Shown here: piece after piece, positions 11,798 through 25,200 of the stretch | Layout: every line of letters starts with the position of its first letter | Position numbering within the stretch: position 1 is the stretch's first letter | Origin: Malachius bipustulatus | Lineage: Eukaryota > Arthropoda > Insecta > Coleoptera > Melyridae | Length of the DNA: 64,000 nucleotides | Reading direction: 5' to 3' | Assembly (NCBI GenBank): GCA_910589415.1 | Contig: OU342631.1 | Location: 56,386,598-56,450,597, forward strand | Notes under the pieces: generated by a model | The model's database searches: none | The model's input: only the letters and a program-made list of their open reading frames with translations | What the model was told of the DNA's origin: nothing | Program-made: the position numbers and the translations under genes

Positions 11798-12263
11798 CTA
11801 CAAAAAGCACATATTAAAAGATGCAACAATAGTCAGTGACGCATGTAGAAAATGCCAACAATTTCCAGAGAAAATAGATCACATCATCTCTCATTGCAAG
11901 CTCCTTGCAGGAACTGCATATACTGATAGACACAACAAAGTAGCAAAAATAATACACCAAGCAATGACTCCACTACACACTCTCAACCCTACTACAAATA
12001 CACACCGCAAACAATACTGGAAAATCAGGACCACAAATTATATTGGGACCTCAACATCCAAACTGATAAAACAATCATGCACAATAGGCCAGATATCACG
12101 CTTGTAAATAAAAAAGAACATGTAACATTCATCATTGACATCGCAGTTCCATCAGACTCCAACATAACAAATAAATAATACGCAGAAAAGAAAACTAAAT
12201 ATCAACCATTAGCCATAGAAGTTGAAAGGATATGGAAACAGAAGTCGGTTTACATCTTACCCT
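11760..12263 (+). pseudogene. R4-like LINE zinc knuckle and restriction-like endonuclease
   Basis: First comes ACRKCQQFPEKIDHIISHCK (about 11841-11900), with C-x2-C and H...HC spacing as in the CCHC knuckle of R2/R4 elements. After a frameshift near 12030 comes YWDLNIQTDKTIMHNRPDIT and then FIIDIAVPSD. The pattern RPDI...DIAVP matches the PD-(D/E)xK-type endonuclease of R2/R4 LINEs. Then EVERIWKQKSVYILP ends abruptly; an in-frame TAA also lies near 12176. Confidence 0.7.
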
Positions 12264-12500
12264 TTATAAACGCAGAGTCTGCTTGCCGAATAAAACCTGC
12301 CAATAAGATCTCTTGAAAGCCCTAACATGAAAAGATTTAAGATGACCGGGGATAGAGTTGTACACACGAGCAATTTGGCATTGTGTACATCTGTACGATA
12401 GGTTTTGGTAGAAAAAAAGCTCGTCCATGTAAGCTACCGTAAACCGTAAGCAATCTCTCTCTTTCATCTCGAGGAAATAAAGCAACAACCAAGAAGGCAA
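12264..12500 (-). pseudogene. Possible LINE C-terminal tail fragment
   Basis: This minus-strand open frame of 78 codons contains CQIARVYNSIPGHLKSF, which resembles the C-terminal tail of Jockey/CR1-type LINE reverse transcriptases (pattern RVYNSLP...FK). Nothing upstream on the minus strand looks like an RT, so if real it is an isolated fragment. Chance is a fair alternative. Confidence 0.3.
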
Positions 12501-12807
12501 GTTTTATAAAAGTTTCAAATTTATCATCAATTTAAAGAGACTATCTTTTACCATAATTACTATCTAAGTCATACTTATGATCCCATGTCTATTTACTTGT
12601 AAAAGACATAATATCTATCTCTTATATAATTATTTTCTTTTTATCTATGAAAAACACACATTAATAATACCACCTTCATGTAAAAAAAGTGATTCTACAG
12701 TCCAATGGCATTTGAATAGGATTTTAGTTTCATTAAATAAAGTCTACAGCCTATCTGATAATCGGTTACGAAGAGGCTATTCTTGCCGAAACTAATCGAC
12801 TTAATAT

Positions 12808-12918
12808 CTCTCCGTTAGAGCACGGAGAAGTTACACCTTTTCCGTTGGAGAAATTAGAAATTACTACATTTTCCGTTGGAGGAATTACAACAAAAATTTC
12901 CCGTTGGAGAAGTTACAA
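12808..12918. repeat. Short tandem repeat (CCGTTGGAGAA units) next to XRN1 exon 11
   Basis: About four imperfect units of TTTTCCGTTGGAGAAATTA type occur at about 12812, 12840, 12870 and 12899. The last one stops six bases before the splice donor of XRN1 exon 11. On the gene's strand the repeat follows the 5' splice site immediately. Bases 12501-12807 are AT-rich without a recognised feature. Confidence 0.6.
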
Positions 12919-12924
12919 ACTTAC

Positions 12925-13215
12925 CGTATATTCCAAATGTTTCATAGTAGGAAAGCCAGGGTAATATACATCCAATTTTACTCCGGGATAAGCTCCTTTA
13001 ATCAATTTATCTTCTGGTACTATGAGAGATTTAATGTCGACAGGTTCACATTTTGCATGATTACTGGCAATCATGGGAAAATATTCAGGAGCTTTGTAAC
13101 TACCCATGTCATCTTCGGTATAAGTGTACACAAGCATTGGGCCGTGTTTATTCCTGTTTTTTTCTTCTTCTGTTAATAATTCATTACAAGGCTTCATTGC
13201 TTCCAACAGCACATC
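12925..13215 (-). CDS. XRN1: XRN1 exon 11 (partial gene ends here)
   Basis: The exon has 97 codons, from [14 protein letters not shown] to MKHLEYT, then donor GTAAGTTT. The block [19 protein letters not shown] is conserved in XRN1. It follows a 52-bp intron. No following exon was found down to base 1. Confidence 0.9.
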
Positions 13216-16200
13216 CTAAATAAATCCCATTTAAATACATAAAACTTTTAAACGTTTCGTATCTTACTTCATCAATGAAGGGTACTAAAACAACAGCTTC
13301 CCATTCTTGTTTTTTACCATTAAGATCAGTTTGGAAATCTTCTGGATAATACTGTTTTATATGTGAGTTTTCACCAGTCATTAAATCATGATAGCTGACA
13401 GGCAAAAGATTTTTACTAGCAGCAGGTAATACTGCTAATAACTAAAAAAAAGAGAACATATTATTTGTGTATTATTATTTTATTTATTGTTTTTATTTAT
13501 TATTATTTAACGCACGCTCTCACGCAACGTTCTCGTTTCCAACGCCTCGTACACACTTGCTTGAATCATCGCCAATTTTTAGATTGTGCAGACAATATTC
13601 ATTATATGAGAGTTCTTTCGATATATTCTCTGCATCAGCCTCAGAAATTAATGCCTTGAGTGCTATACCTTAGCACTGTGCGACATATTTAAGTGCTTAT
13701 TAATTATTATGTTAACTATGTAATATTTATTGAGTGTATTTTTATTTTCCAACTTCTACAGCTGTAATTTATTTTGTTGATTTTCTTGTGTGTGTAATCT
13801 TCTATATATTTTACCTTTCCCACCACTAATAATTGGCCTATTCTGGCTGTAGGGTGGATGTATATTAAATAAATAAATAAATAAATAATTCGTATAATTT
13901 TTATAAATATCCATACAGGTAGCCTATAGAAAACGAAATACGGTTCTACTAGCTTGGAAACTGAAGATGTATGCGAAAAATGCCGACACAGGTCAATTTT
14001 GTTTTAAAATTTTTGGATGACAAATTCAACTATCCAAGTTAATTTCCCTAACAGGGGTCATCGAAAATACCGGTTGAGTGACATATTATTTGAAAGGTAT
14101 TTAACACCTAAATATTACAGGGTGAATCGATACAATAGGTTTTCTTACCAATTACTTAACTTCCTTTGAAAATTTGTGGAGAGGTAAAAGTTTAATAAAA
14201 CATCACACTTCACTATGTTTATTTTCAAAGGGGGATTTAATTAATTTTTTTACAAAACTATACTTATGACAATTTCGGCTTGCGAGCTTCAAAAAGAATA
14301 TGAATTCAAAGGCGAAGGGGGATTCGGGAGGATTTTGCTCCCTGATAAAGCGCCGTAGGCAATTTTTCCAATATTCAAGGTCACACAATTTCCCAGCACT
14401 CGTAAAATATTTGTAGTCTTCAAAAATTTGCCATCAAAGGCTATAGCCTACTTAGCCTAATTAGAAATCTGTCTCTGTTTATTTTGGTTGTTGTGGTTAC
14501 TATCACTGAATCGATGCAGTAATTGGTAAAAAAAAATTCAAAGTAATTATTGTATTAAAATTAAATATCTGGTTTTTTGACGTATCATTGCATTGATTCA
14601 GTATTAGTAACCACGACAACCAAAATAACCATAGTGAAGTGTGATGTTTTATTATTCTTTTACCTCTCCACACATTTCCAAAGCAAATGAAGTAATTGGT
14701 ACGAAAATCTATTCTAGCAATTCACCTTGTATTATTTAGGTGTTAAATACCTTTCAAATGATAAGTCCCTATGATGATAAGGAAAGAAGCAGCTACCCAT
14801 GCCAAAGGGATGAACTTGAATAGTTATATATTTGCCAATTAAATATGCCCCCCTTGACAACAAGATTGTTTTTATTTATTTATTTTGTACAAACGGGCTA
14901 CGCCCCATACATGTATGCAAGCAAATACTCTAGACCTAGCAATACGCGCAACTCGAGCCAAAATTCGGCAACCACACAGCTGCTAGCGCCACAGCGGCAT
15001 GGGTTGTGTACTATGAACTCAACAACGAGAAGGTGCGTGAAAAGAGTGCGGATTGTTTTTTGTTTTCAAGTACTTTAGTTAATAAGATTGTTACAGGATT
15101 GCATTTTCATAGTTTCGTATTATTTTGTAACTATAATAACAGCAAACTGTAAGTTATAGGCATTATAATATCTTGTTTTTGTAAGGAAAAAATGTCCACC
15201 ATATGAAATCGGGTCGGTGTGTGCTGTATATGGCACTAATTATTATAAGCAGCAGACAGATTCTAAATCTTTCTTTTGAATGCCGAAGAATACGGTAATG
15301 TGAGTATTTTAATTATTATGTAGTTAAAGAAATTGAAACCTTATTTTTTATTAAGTAGAGTTAGATGTGTAAAAATTTAGCGAAAATAAATTATACTTTA
15401 AAATGACTAATGCTTCCACATGGTTATTAATTTCACCATTTAAATCAAGCAACCGAATTGTACGATTTTCTTAACATATTTTTAACTTACAGATTAAAAA
15501 GATGGATTGTCGCTTGCAAGAGGGAAGACATGGATAAACTTCTAAAAACCGCCGAACCAGACTATTTTTATAAAAACTATAGAATATGTTCAGACCATTT
15601 TGAGCCACATTGCTTTAGAAATCAAAATTTGTTGAGTCAAGGGTAGGTGCTGTTGTTTCTCTTGAAATTTTAAGTACTATTACAAGACTGTTTCTTTTTT
15701 TTAGTTTGAATCCTGGATCTGTACCTACACTGAATTTATATAGTGTCAGAAATATAGTAAAGAGGAAGAACAGAAATTATACTGTTGATGCTGAGTGTTC
15801 CGCCACTTCAGCTAAGAAGCTGAAGATAGAAACTGTAGACAGTGTACAATCTTTGGTTGGCGAAAGTGCAACAGCAGATTCGTCTGTTGTGGATGAAAGT
15901 GAGTCTCTTAGGAGAGAGAATTCAATGCTGAAGTTAGCTTTACATAAATGCAAGCAAAAATTAAAGAATAAGTCCAGTTTCATCTGTACAATCAAGCAAC
16001 AAAATAGACTGTTAAGGGATAAAATTCAACGTCAGCACGTTAAAGCTCCAAAATCAAGTTTCGGCATTAATACAGTGTGTGGTCAGTTTATCCAAAGTCA
16101 ATATCGACTAGCAAATTGCCATAAAAATGGAAGAAGGTATCGGAATAGTGATAAGGAGTTTGCACTAGCTTTGTATTATTCTTCTACCAAGTCTTACTTG

Positions 16201-19200
16201 TTACTTCAAACACTATTTTGCCTTCCTAGTCTTAGTTCTCTTCGGTTGTGGCTCAGCAATTTGCATGTTACTTGTGGAATTAATATCTCTGTCTTACAAT
16301 CTTACAGGAACACTTAAATTACGATGCTCGGCAAGATTTATTTGATGGATATGATAATTTTGGGGATGATCAACAAAATTCGTTGCGGCTATGTAATCAG
16401 GCTATGGTCGTCATGATAAAAGGCTTGTATATAGATTTTAAACAGGTAATAGGGTACTTTTTGACTAAAGAAGCATCCGCAGATAGTTTCAAAAATAAAT
16501 TCCTTGAAATTATTGAACTAATTCAAGAAACGGGCTTTGTTATTAAGTCAGTTGTATGAGATTTAGGTACAAATAATGTAAAGCTTAGGAAACTATTGTC
16601 AGTTTCTGTAGATAATCAATCCATTTATTACTGTTAATGGAGAAAAAATTTATTTCTTTTGTGATGCAGCACCGCATCTACTTAAATGCAGCCTAAATAA
16701 TTTAAAAAAATATAATTTTCAATATGAGGACAAGGTGTATTCGTGGTCACATGTTATGAAGTTTTATTCATTATATAGCGAACAAATACCTAGAATGGCT
16801 CCAAAACTAACAAAAAAAAGCATTGATCTACTACCTTTTAGTCCCATGAGAGTATGTTTGGCAGCACATGTCTTTAGTCATTCCGTAAGCTCTGGTATTA
16901 TGTGTCATGTAGCTTTAAATAATTTGCCGGCAAGTGCTATCCACACTGCTAACTTCGTCGAGAACATTGCATGAATTGATAACAACAAGATTGACCTGTT
17001 TCAGCATTTCTCACGTACATCTTCAGTTTCCAAGTTATTAGGTCCGTTCTGTTTTTGATAGGTAACCCTGATGTTTTACAGGGTGATTTATTGACATTAG
17101 ACATAATAAATGGAGAATGAAAAATTATAATGATTTCAAATTTGCGGGGCACTTCCGAAAATACTAGAATTTGACACGTACTTCGTTATTTCAAAAATAA
17201 TGGTATTATATTTTTCATTTAATTTTCGGATGAAGAATCTTACTCTAAAAGAGCTTATTACAGCAATCATCATACCATTATATCGCAGCTAATTTTACAA
17301 ATAGGCATTAATGACCAATAAAGTAATTTTTCTGCAAAATACGTTTAATAAAAGTCACTGAACTTGAGAAACTGACATTTCTGACATAAGTGTTATTATG
17401 ACATCGCAACCAATTCAGTTTTTTACAAGAGTTACACCAATTAATTTTGAGATCGCAGGTACACATCTGAGGCTCACGTCTGTGTATGAACATCTAATTT
17501 GGTGACTTTGTCGATTACGCCTCTTTGGGAGATCAACGACGATGCATCGTTAAGGTCGATCGCATACTTATACGATATTTGTTTTCGACGTATCGGTGAA
17601 CATGTTGCAGACACATCATGACATTCAAAATGTCATAATAAAAATTATTTTTACTTCACACATCTACAATAATACATCGTGTCGTCGGATGAAGATGCAG
17701 GTAGTATTGTATACATATACCTACATACGACCTCTTCTATTGCAGCCGTCGAAATGTCGCTTGAAAGCAAGCAGTGCCCTGAAACATTTCTGGGCGACAA
17801 GTCTCCTCATGTCTGCCGCACAGAATAATAAAACAAGCAGAAGGCAAACTCGCCGGCGGCGCCTTTGATCTTTTAGAGACAAGTCACACATCTGGCGGCC
17901 ATTGTTTCGGCGAAGAAGCGCAGACCCGCAATCAAAACTAATGTAGTCAGTTTGTGCAGAGGTGTACAGGAGTGTACTAGATGTTTTCATTAACATCTGT
18001 TATGTGTGCTCGCGGTTATAGAGGATAGACAGGCAATGAGCGATAGAGAGTTGCTGACTCCGTTGCGCTCCGCCGCTGAGTTCCTCCCTAAACATGGCGG
18101 ATCTCTATGCGCCGAGTAGATGCGCGAAACTCGTTTTTTTTTTATTGAAGTTTTCCTTCTGCTTGTTTTATTATTCTGTGTCTGCAGGGTGTTTGCTTGG
18201 TATGTGAATCGTCATTGTAATCGTTTTGTTGTAAATGGAGCAACATATCTTCGACACGTCCAAAACAAAAAGTCGTATAAGTATGCGATCGGCCTAAGCA
18301 ATAAGTTATTGGCAATTCTGTTGAAAAAAAAATAATACTCTGCCTTCACAGATAAAATAATCACTAAGGTGGAAATACCCAAGTTCAAAGTTGCATAAAC
18401 AGGGTAATATGAGTAATAAAACAATTTTTTCATTTCATTTTTTTTTTTGTCAAAAAATTATTGACAGTGTGCATATGCATTGACTTGGCTGTCTGATTTC
18501 GGGTGATTTAAAAGTGATATAAGTGGTGTAAATAGAAAAAAATAGGGTTGAATAGTAGCTGATTATTGGGGCTTTATCCTGGGATAGTTGGCTCCTTGAT
18601 AGGATGTGAATTCGATTAAATAACACCTAAAATTTATTTTAAATCTAGGGATAAACACTTACTTTGATTTTTGTTTTTTGAAAAGTTAGAAAGTAAACGG
18701 AGTTCTTGAATAAGGTAAAAAACTTACTAATAGTGAGTAATTAGTGAGTGCTTACTTGACCTGGATTTTGTGTAATTCCATTTATAATGGAAGTGAAATG
18801 TTTTTCCTGGCAAAACCGGCTACTTTAAATTATAACAGCGCTGTATTCATTCTAGAAGTCACCTGTTATGGTTTAACAGAAAGCCAGTTCCGCTTGATCC
18901 TAGACATCCACAGCAACAGGAGCTGGGGTGTGTAGCGCTGGATCAAAGAAGAGAGTTTTTTCGAACATAAGCCTTCAGATAACAACTTTACAGGCCGAAA
19001 TCTATGCCATTGAGCTCTGTGCGCAGATGCAGCAAAAAATGCACTGCCAACACAGATCAATAAAGATATTTTCAGACAGCCAAGCTCTGCTCTAAAGCCC
19101 ATAAGTCCAGCCAACTGTCAATTAACTCTGAATGCCCTAGCAAGGAGCCACGAACTCTGATCTGAATTTCGGGCCATGCTGGATATGGAGAGAACAAACT

Positions 19201-22200
19201 TGCCGACTCTCTGGCCAGGAAGGGTGCCAAATCCGAATTGATCAGATCAGAACCAACATTTGGCATACCTATCACTGAATATTGCCGATACAATAATACA
19301 CAACTCTGCTGAGAGGGAAGACCTCCAGCACTGGTAAAACTTACCATGATTGGACCATTCGAAAGCCTTTATACAGGGCACTTCGAAAAAAAGGACCAAA
19401 GAACTATTGGAGCTTAGCAGGAAAGAACTGAAAGCCCCAATAGTCTTATATACTGGACACTACAAGCTGAACCATCGTCTGCACAGGATTCTGTTTTTTA
19501 AATTATTTTCAACTTACTTTATAATCTGAATATGACAACAAATTGATTGGACATCAGGACATTAGATTGATTGTTTCTATCACCTTAATAATTATTATAT
19601 TTCTGTAAAGGCATCATTGAAATAAAGCTATAGACGTACTTGTTCAAATGGTAGGAAAGGTTTTCCTCGATCAAAATCAATCTTCATTTGTGAAAACCCC
19701 TTAATATCGGATATATATGGTGCATAATGATGAGGGTAATACCATGACCATGAACAACAACCATTGTAGTAGTAATTTAAGTTCCACTGAATCGCTCTAA
19801 CATAACCACTAGCTTGACTTTGCATTACTTCACTGAAATAAACAATTCAGAAAAAATATTAAATTTAAAGCAGCTATAAAACTAGAAAATACTTACGGTG
19901 TTACTTTATTAAATTCCATTTTATTCATATAGTATTCTCTCTTGTAATTGGTGAATTCATCCTCTGATTCGGAATCATCTGAATCCTGCAACAAATATTT
20001 AAATTATACATCCTGTTTCTTACTACCATTATAATATTATAACGAAACCACTCTCGAAACATTCTATGATTGTATCAATTTGTTTCTTCAAAAATTCCGG
20101 ACACATTTATTTATTAGTTTACATTGTTTTATAATGACGTAGCTCCATTCAAGGAAATGACTCACGACAATTCCAGTCACATGCTAGGAATGACACATTG
20201 ACGGCTAGTGTGAGTTCTTACAATCTACGAGAATGTGCCGACTGTCATGCCAGAGGTTTCGACGGTACGCCAGGGAACTATATAAAAACCGCCGTTGCTG
20301 GAAACGGATCAGTAGTAACTTGGATGTTGAAAGTGAAGTCTGAAGTATACAGAATAAGAGGAAGACAGTAGTAATAGCCAGTGGTGTTATACAGGGTGTC
20401 GCTAAAACCACTAACCACAGATTCCCAAGCACAAAAAATGCCGATTTAACCAAAATTATCTATGTCCAAAAAGGCACCCTTTTCAAGATACAGCCCTTAA
20501 AAAGAGGTAAAGCACGTTTTCCAGAATAGGTCAAAAACAGATTAGCCGAGAAACTTCAAAATTTTATCGCTTACTACTATTGTTAAAATCAATAAACTGA
20601 CATAGTTTCACAAACATTGACATACAGAGTGTTCCTGTTTTTGATGTCACGTCTCACTTTTTACTCTAGAACTTTTTTATCTGCATGTCACTGATTGGTC
20701 TGTATTTTTTATCCAAAGGCTCTAATTATTACCAAACTTGTTGTCCTCGTATAAAAGTTTATCTTGCACGGTTTTCCCATAATTAATTTTTAATGATGGA
20801 CTTACACCATTGAAACGTATTTGTGAAATTTTCATTTTATTAAAAATAATAAGTTTCATTCCACAGAAACGACTTTTTTTGCATTTATTGGTCTAGAGAA
20901 TAATCGTAGTAGAAGGTGAAACTAAATTTTTTCATAATTAATTTTTTACTTATTTTAGAAAATGTGTATTCAGTCGACTCTTTTTAAAGGGCTGTATATT
21001 GAAAAGGGAGCCCTTTTAAACATAAATAATTTCGCGAGAGAATAAGGCAAGTATACTCAACGATTAATAAATAAAGGAATGAAAGTAGGTCGTATGAGTA
21101 TAAAGCACATAAAGTGCAATTACTAGCCTGTTACATAGGGTCGGAGTATTCCTCCATCACCCTAACATTATTTGTCATACTGGCAGTGCCTGAAACTCAA
21201 TCGAGAGAGCTTCCATCAAAACAACAACAGAGCCACCAGAGTACCAGAACAAGCACAGACACGTGTTTCGCCCTATTGGGGGCTCATCAGTGTGCTGCAT
21301 CTGGAGTATCCGGAGGATGTTGTCGAATGTCTGAATCTGAAAGCACCCGGAGTCTTAAGCAAAACCATTACACGGTTCTCCGTGTGGTTTAAGCAGAGTG
21401 ACATCTAGCGATCAGTCTGAAGAACTAATCGTGAGTTCACTTCAAGATTTATTGCAGTTTCAGACACCACCAATGCCAAGGATTGACGACCAAAATCGAT
21501 CCTTGAAATGTGATCAAATTTAACAATTTAACTGGGAGCCAATTCTCATAAAGATTCTGCGGGGTCCCTTGATCGAGGGGGTCAAGTGAGACCTCATTTT
21601 AAAGGCTACACAAAAATTATGTCAGTTTTCAATTTTGACAATCTGTTAGTCAATGAGGAAATTTATAGTACCCCCACCCCCCTTTAAATTCTGAGCTGAA
21701 AGAGATAGATCTTTGGTACAAAAGCTAAATTCAATGGCATGAATCTTATTACTGTTTGACATAAAACTTATGTGTCAAATGGCAAAGATGATGTTGCAGA
21801 CATTATTTTAAACTCTAAACATTGTCAATGACACACAGACTGTCAAAATTGAAAACTAGGTAACATAATTTTTGCGCAATTACTTAAAATACCTTCAAAA
21901 CGAGTCTTACATGACCCACCATACCCATCAAAATTTAGAGAACTGCAATGTTATTTTTGATATTTGACCGATTATTCATGCTCTATTTAATTAAATTTTT
22001 GTACCAGGGTGCTATCTCATATCGCTAAGAATTGGAAGAGGGAGCGGGGGGGACGGGGGACTTTAAACGTCCTTACTGTATAAACAACCACGTCATATAA
22101 AAATGGTTCAGAAAAGAAGAAAAGTGGCACAGTCATCTGGGGTTGTACCTCAACACACTTTATAAATTTTTTATTTAATTTGCCAACTAGGTGTGGCAAC

Positions 22201-25200
22201 ATTCACAATCGGTTAACTTGTCATTGAGAGATAAATGCATTGTGTTACTTGAATCGCCAAAATTGTACAGACAGACAGACAAGACCACCACAAAAATTTA
22301 GGAACTTCTATGATTTCCTTCGCATTAAAAATTATTAAATAATTTCAATGTAAGTAATTTAAGGAAACTTATAACCTATTTCAAATTATTAAAACTAAAA
22401 CTAAATTCATTTATGTGTTAGTAGGCACATACATACTTATTGTATTTATTATTTATAACTATACTGAAATAAATAATTAACTGTATTATAAATTAATTTA
22501 ATTATTACCAGTCCCAATTCATCCAAGCATTCTTGTAATTTTCGAGCAGCAAACTCTGATAAGTTAGAACTGAGTTTTACGGGGTTTTCTTTTTCTACTG
22601 TTTTCGTCTAAAAAATATACAACATAAATAAAATAAAAAAGTTACAGCTCTAACAACGAACCGAAACTTTGGTATGGGCAACAAGTTTTTTTCCTGTCTT
22701 GTTTTCCATATAAGCAGCATCTTCTTTATAGTCTTCAAAATTTTCATGGTCTAATTTACTGAGCGTTTGACAAAAATGTTCAAACCTTTCCAGATTAAGG
22801 GTGCCAGCCTCATTGATATACCCTAAAATTAAATATTTAATTGAAATTAATTTTTAGAGGCAAAACAAATTCATCATTAATTACCACCAAGTTCAGGTAA
22901 AACGTTCATATAAGTTTTATAGAGGATCGGTAGAGCACCTTCTGAAATATGAAGATTTGGGAGATGAGGTATAAAATCATTGCCGACTAAAAAACCCATA
23001 AGAACCTAAAATATAGATATTTGTCATTCAATTCTTAAAAAAAGGAAAAATAATAATTTTTTCTGGTTGACACAAACGGTGTGACTCTGAAAAAAAAGAC
23101 AGCACTGTTTTACCTTTATTTAGGCTTATTAGTTTGTCATATAAGACAGGATAAGAGATACACCTAACGAAGAAAACTAATTCAATTTTGTAACTTTGCA
23201 TTTTAAAGAAGCATTGCAATCAACAAGGTCTAAATCTCTGTTACACACCTACGATCTCTGTGGTCGTTTATTAAAATAATAATATGTTGTTGAAATGGAT
23301 AGCAGTAGAGGGAGTGACAATATATAAAGATGTAACACAAAGTAACGACACAACCTAAGATTGTCTGGTAAAGACAGGCATCGATAATTCATCTAATTTC
23401 AGCTCATCAGTCTGTCATATCAACCAAGAACACACTGAGGAGTGATGTATCGAATAGTGAAAACTAACGACCTACACATATACAGTGTATCCATGGAGTT
23501 TTGAAAAACCAGTATGCCTTGAAAATGTAAAAAAAAAAGTTTCTCTGGAATAAAGTGCCTTTTATGTGGCAAATATGACAAAAAGTTATTTACAAAGTGG
23601 TTCATAATCAATATTTAGGTCTTTATACCAAATTTCAAAGATCATCGGATAATTATGATTTTACATTTCTTTACTGTTTATTTTACAAATGGAAGTTTTC
23701 TTTTACAGTTCTTTTATTATGATAAAATATGAAACATGATATAGAGGCCTAAGTGTTGATTCTCAATAACTTTTGTAAATAACTTTTTCTACATAGACGG
23801 CGCTTTACCTACTCTGCAGAAAAATAGCAATAATTGTCACTTCATCCAGACCGTCTGAGGTTTTGTCGTTCGGAGAATTTTATTGTTCAATAAACTGTTT
23901 TGTCGTCATTAATATAATTACTATTCTATTACATACATTAATTTCCTTTTTGAAGCATGAGTTACAAACTTGTAATTTTGTAACTATTTCCGTCGATAGG
24001 CTTCTTCTCTGATGGTGCCTGACAAATATAGATAACTGATGAGCTGTAATGAAGGTGAAACAGCGCTATTGTAGTTTTTAAAATTAAGTGACTTGTGTCA
24101 ATCGAAGAAATTAATTATTTTTTCTTATTTTTAAAGCACGGAAATATCAGATGCGATATTCCGTCTTCTATATTCTATTTATATCATTATGATTATTGTA
24201 TTATGAAATGGTAGCGGACCGAAGTTCAGAAAAATCTAATCTTTCATGCATCTTCGAGAAATATATTGGAGGTACATATCTAAATTTGATATTTTATCAG
24301 GAAACTTGAAAAGTTACAAAAACATTGTTCAGCATGATATTCAAATATTTGATTTCTCTGAGCCCAAAGATACCTTTCTGTAATAAGAAACAATAACAGA
24401 AGCTACAGAGCTCCTGAACCAATAGTATTGCTTGTTGTCGCTTGTTAAGGAAAGGTACCTTAGTTTTCTTAATTTTCTGGTTCAAATAAATCCCTATTAT
24501 CAATTATTATTATTTACACACCCAGTCGTCAATTATTTTTTCAAAGTCATATTCAAATGAATCCAGTTTCTCTTTAATAGGAAAGAATTCTAGTTCTAAG
24601 TATTCTCTCATCAGTGAGAGATGCAATAAGTAGAAAGTTATATCTTCAGGTACAGAATTGCGTTTTGTTGATTTTTTTCCAAATTTCACCTAAAAAAAAA
24701 AATATATATTTTAATTTTCTACAATTTAAAACATTATTTAAAAGTACCTCTTCTCTCAGTAGTGAAAAATGGGGCTCGTGTGTACAAAGTCCTAACATTA
24801 TAAGATCTGCATCTAGTCCATAAAGGCAATGTCTTGTGTTTGGATCATAATTTGGTTGTGCTCGCATGTACCTTATATAGTCCATAATCTTATGCTCGCC
24901 TTCTCCAGGAGTCTGATGATTATAATCAAAACAAATTTAAATCAATTTTTTTTAAATAATTAAAACATATTTTTTTCATTACACATGCGTAAACATTTTG
25001 AAACCTAAAATATCAAAAGAGTGCAAGGAAGTGAGAAAGATTCCTAGAAAATACTTAGAAACCAAAACTATTACACTGTAACAAAAAATATTTTGAACTC
25101 GTGACAGAAAATAAAGTTTATAAAATCAAAACATTAAAGTATACAATAATGGATCGAAAACATTAAAGCTACAGATTAAAGGAGACCCTTTTTGCTCAAA

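Larger units (their letters stand above)
4601..12263 (+). mobile_element. Decayed R4/Dong-like non-LTR retrotransposon, split by two later insertions
   Basis: This is a plus-strand LINE with, in order, an N-terminal region, a reverse transcriptase, a CCHC knuckle (about 11844-11903) and a restriction-enzyme-like endonuclease (about 12040-12260). That order defines the R2/R4-type site-specific LINEs, as opposed to APE-type LINEs. The TAA repeat at its 5' edge favours the Dong/R4 lineage. It has frameshifts near 7500-7600, 11760 and 12030. It is interrupted by an inverted-repeat element (5134-6761) and by a foldback (8587-11019). The 3' end is lost: the endonuclease frame stops being recognisable at about 12263, where unrelated sequence begins. 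Confidence 0.75.
13916..17070 (+). mobile_element. P-superfamily DNA transposon, decayed, with THAP transposase
   Basis: Terminal inverted repeats of about 80 bp can be aligned: 13916-13998 and 16985-17070 share ACTTGGAAACTGAAGATGTA and CAGGTCAAT in opposite orientation. Between them lies a broken THAP-plus-DDE transposase on the plus strand (15203-16973), and a foldback has been inserted at about 14084-14765. I could not find matching 8-bp target duplications, so the outermost bases are approximate. Confidence 0.6.
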
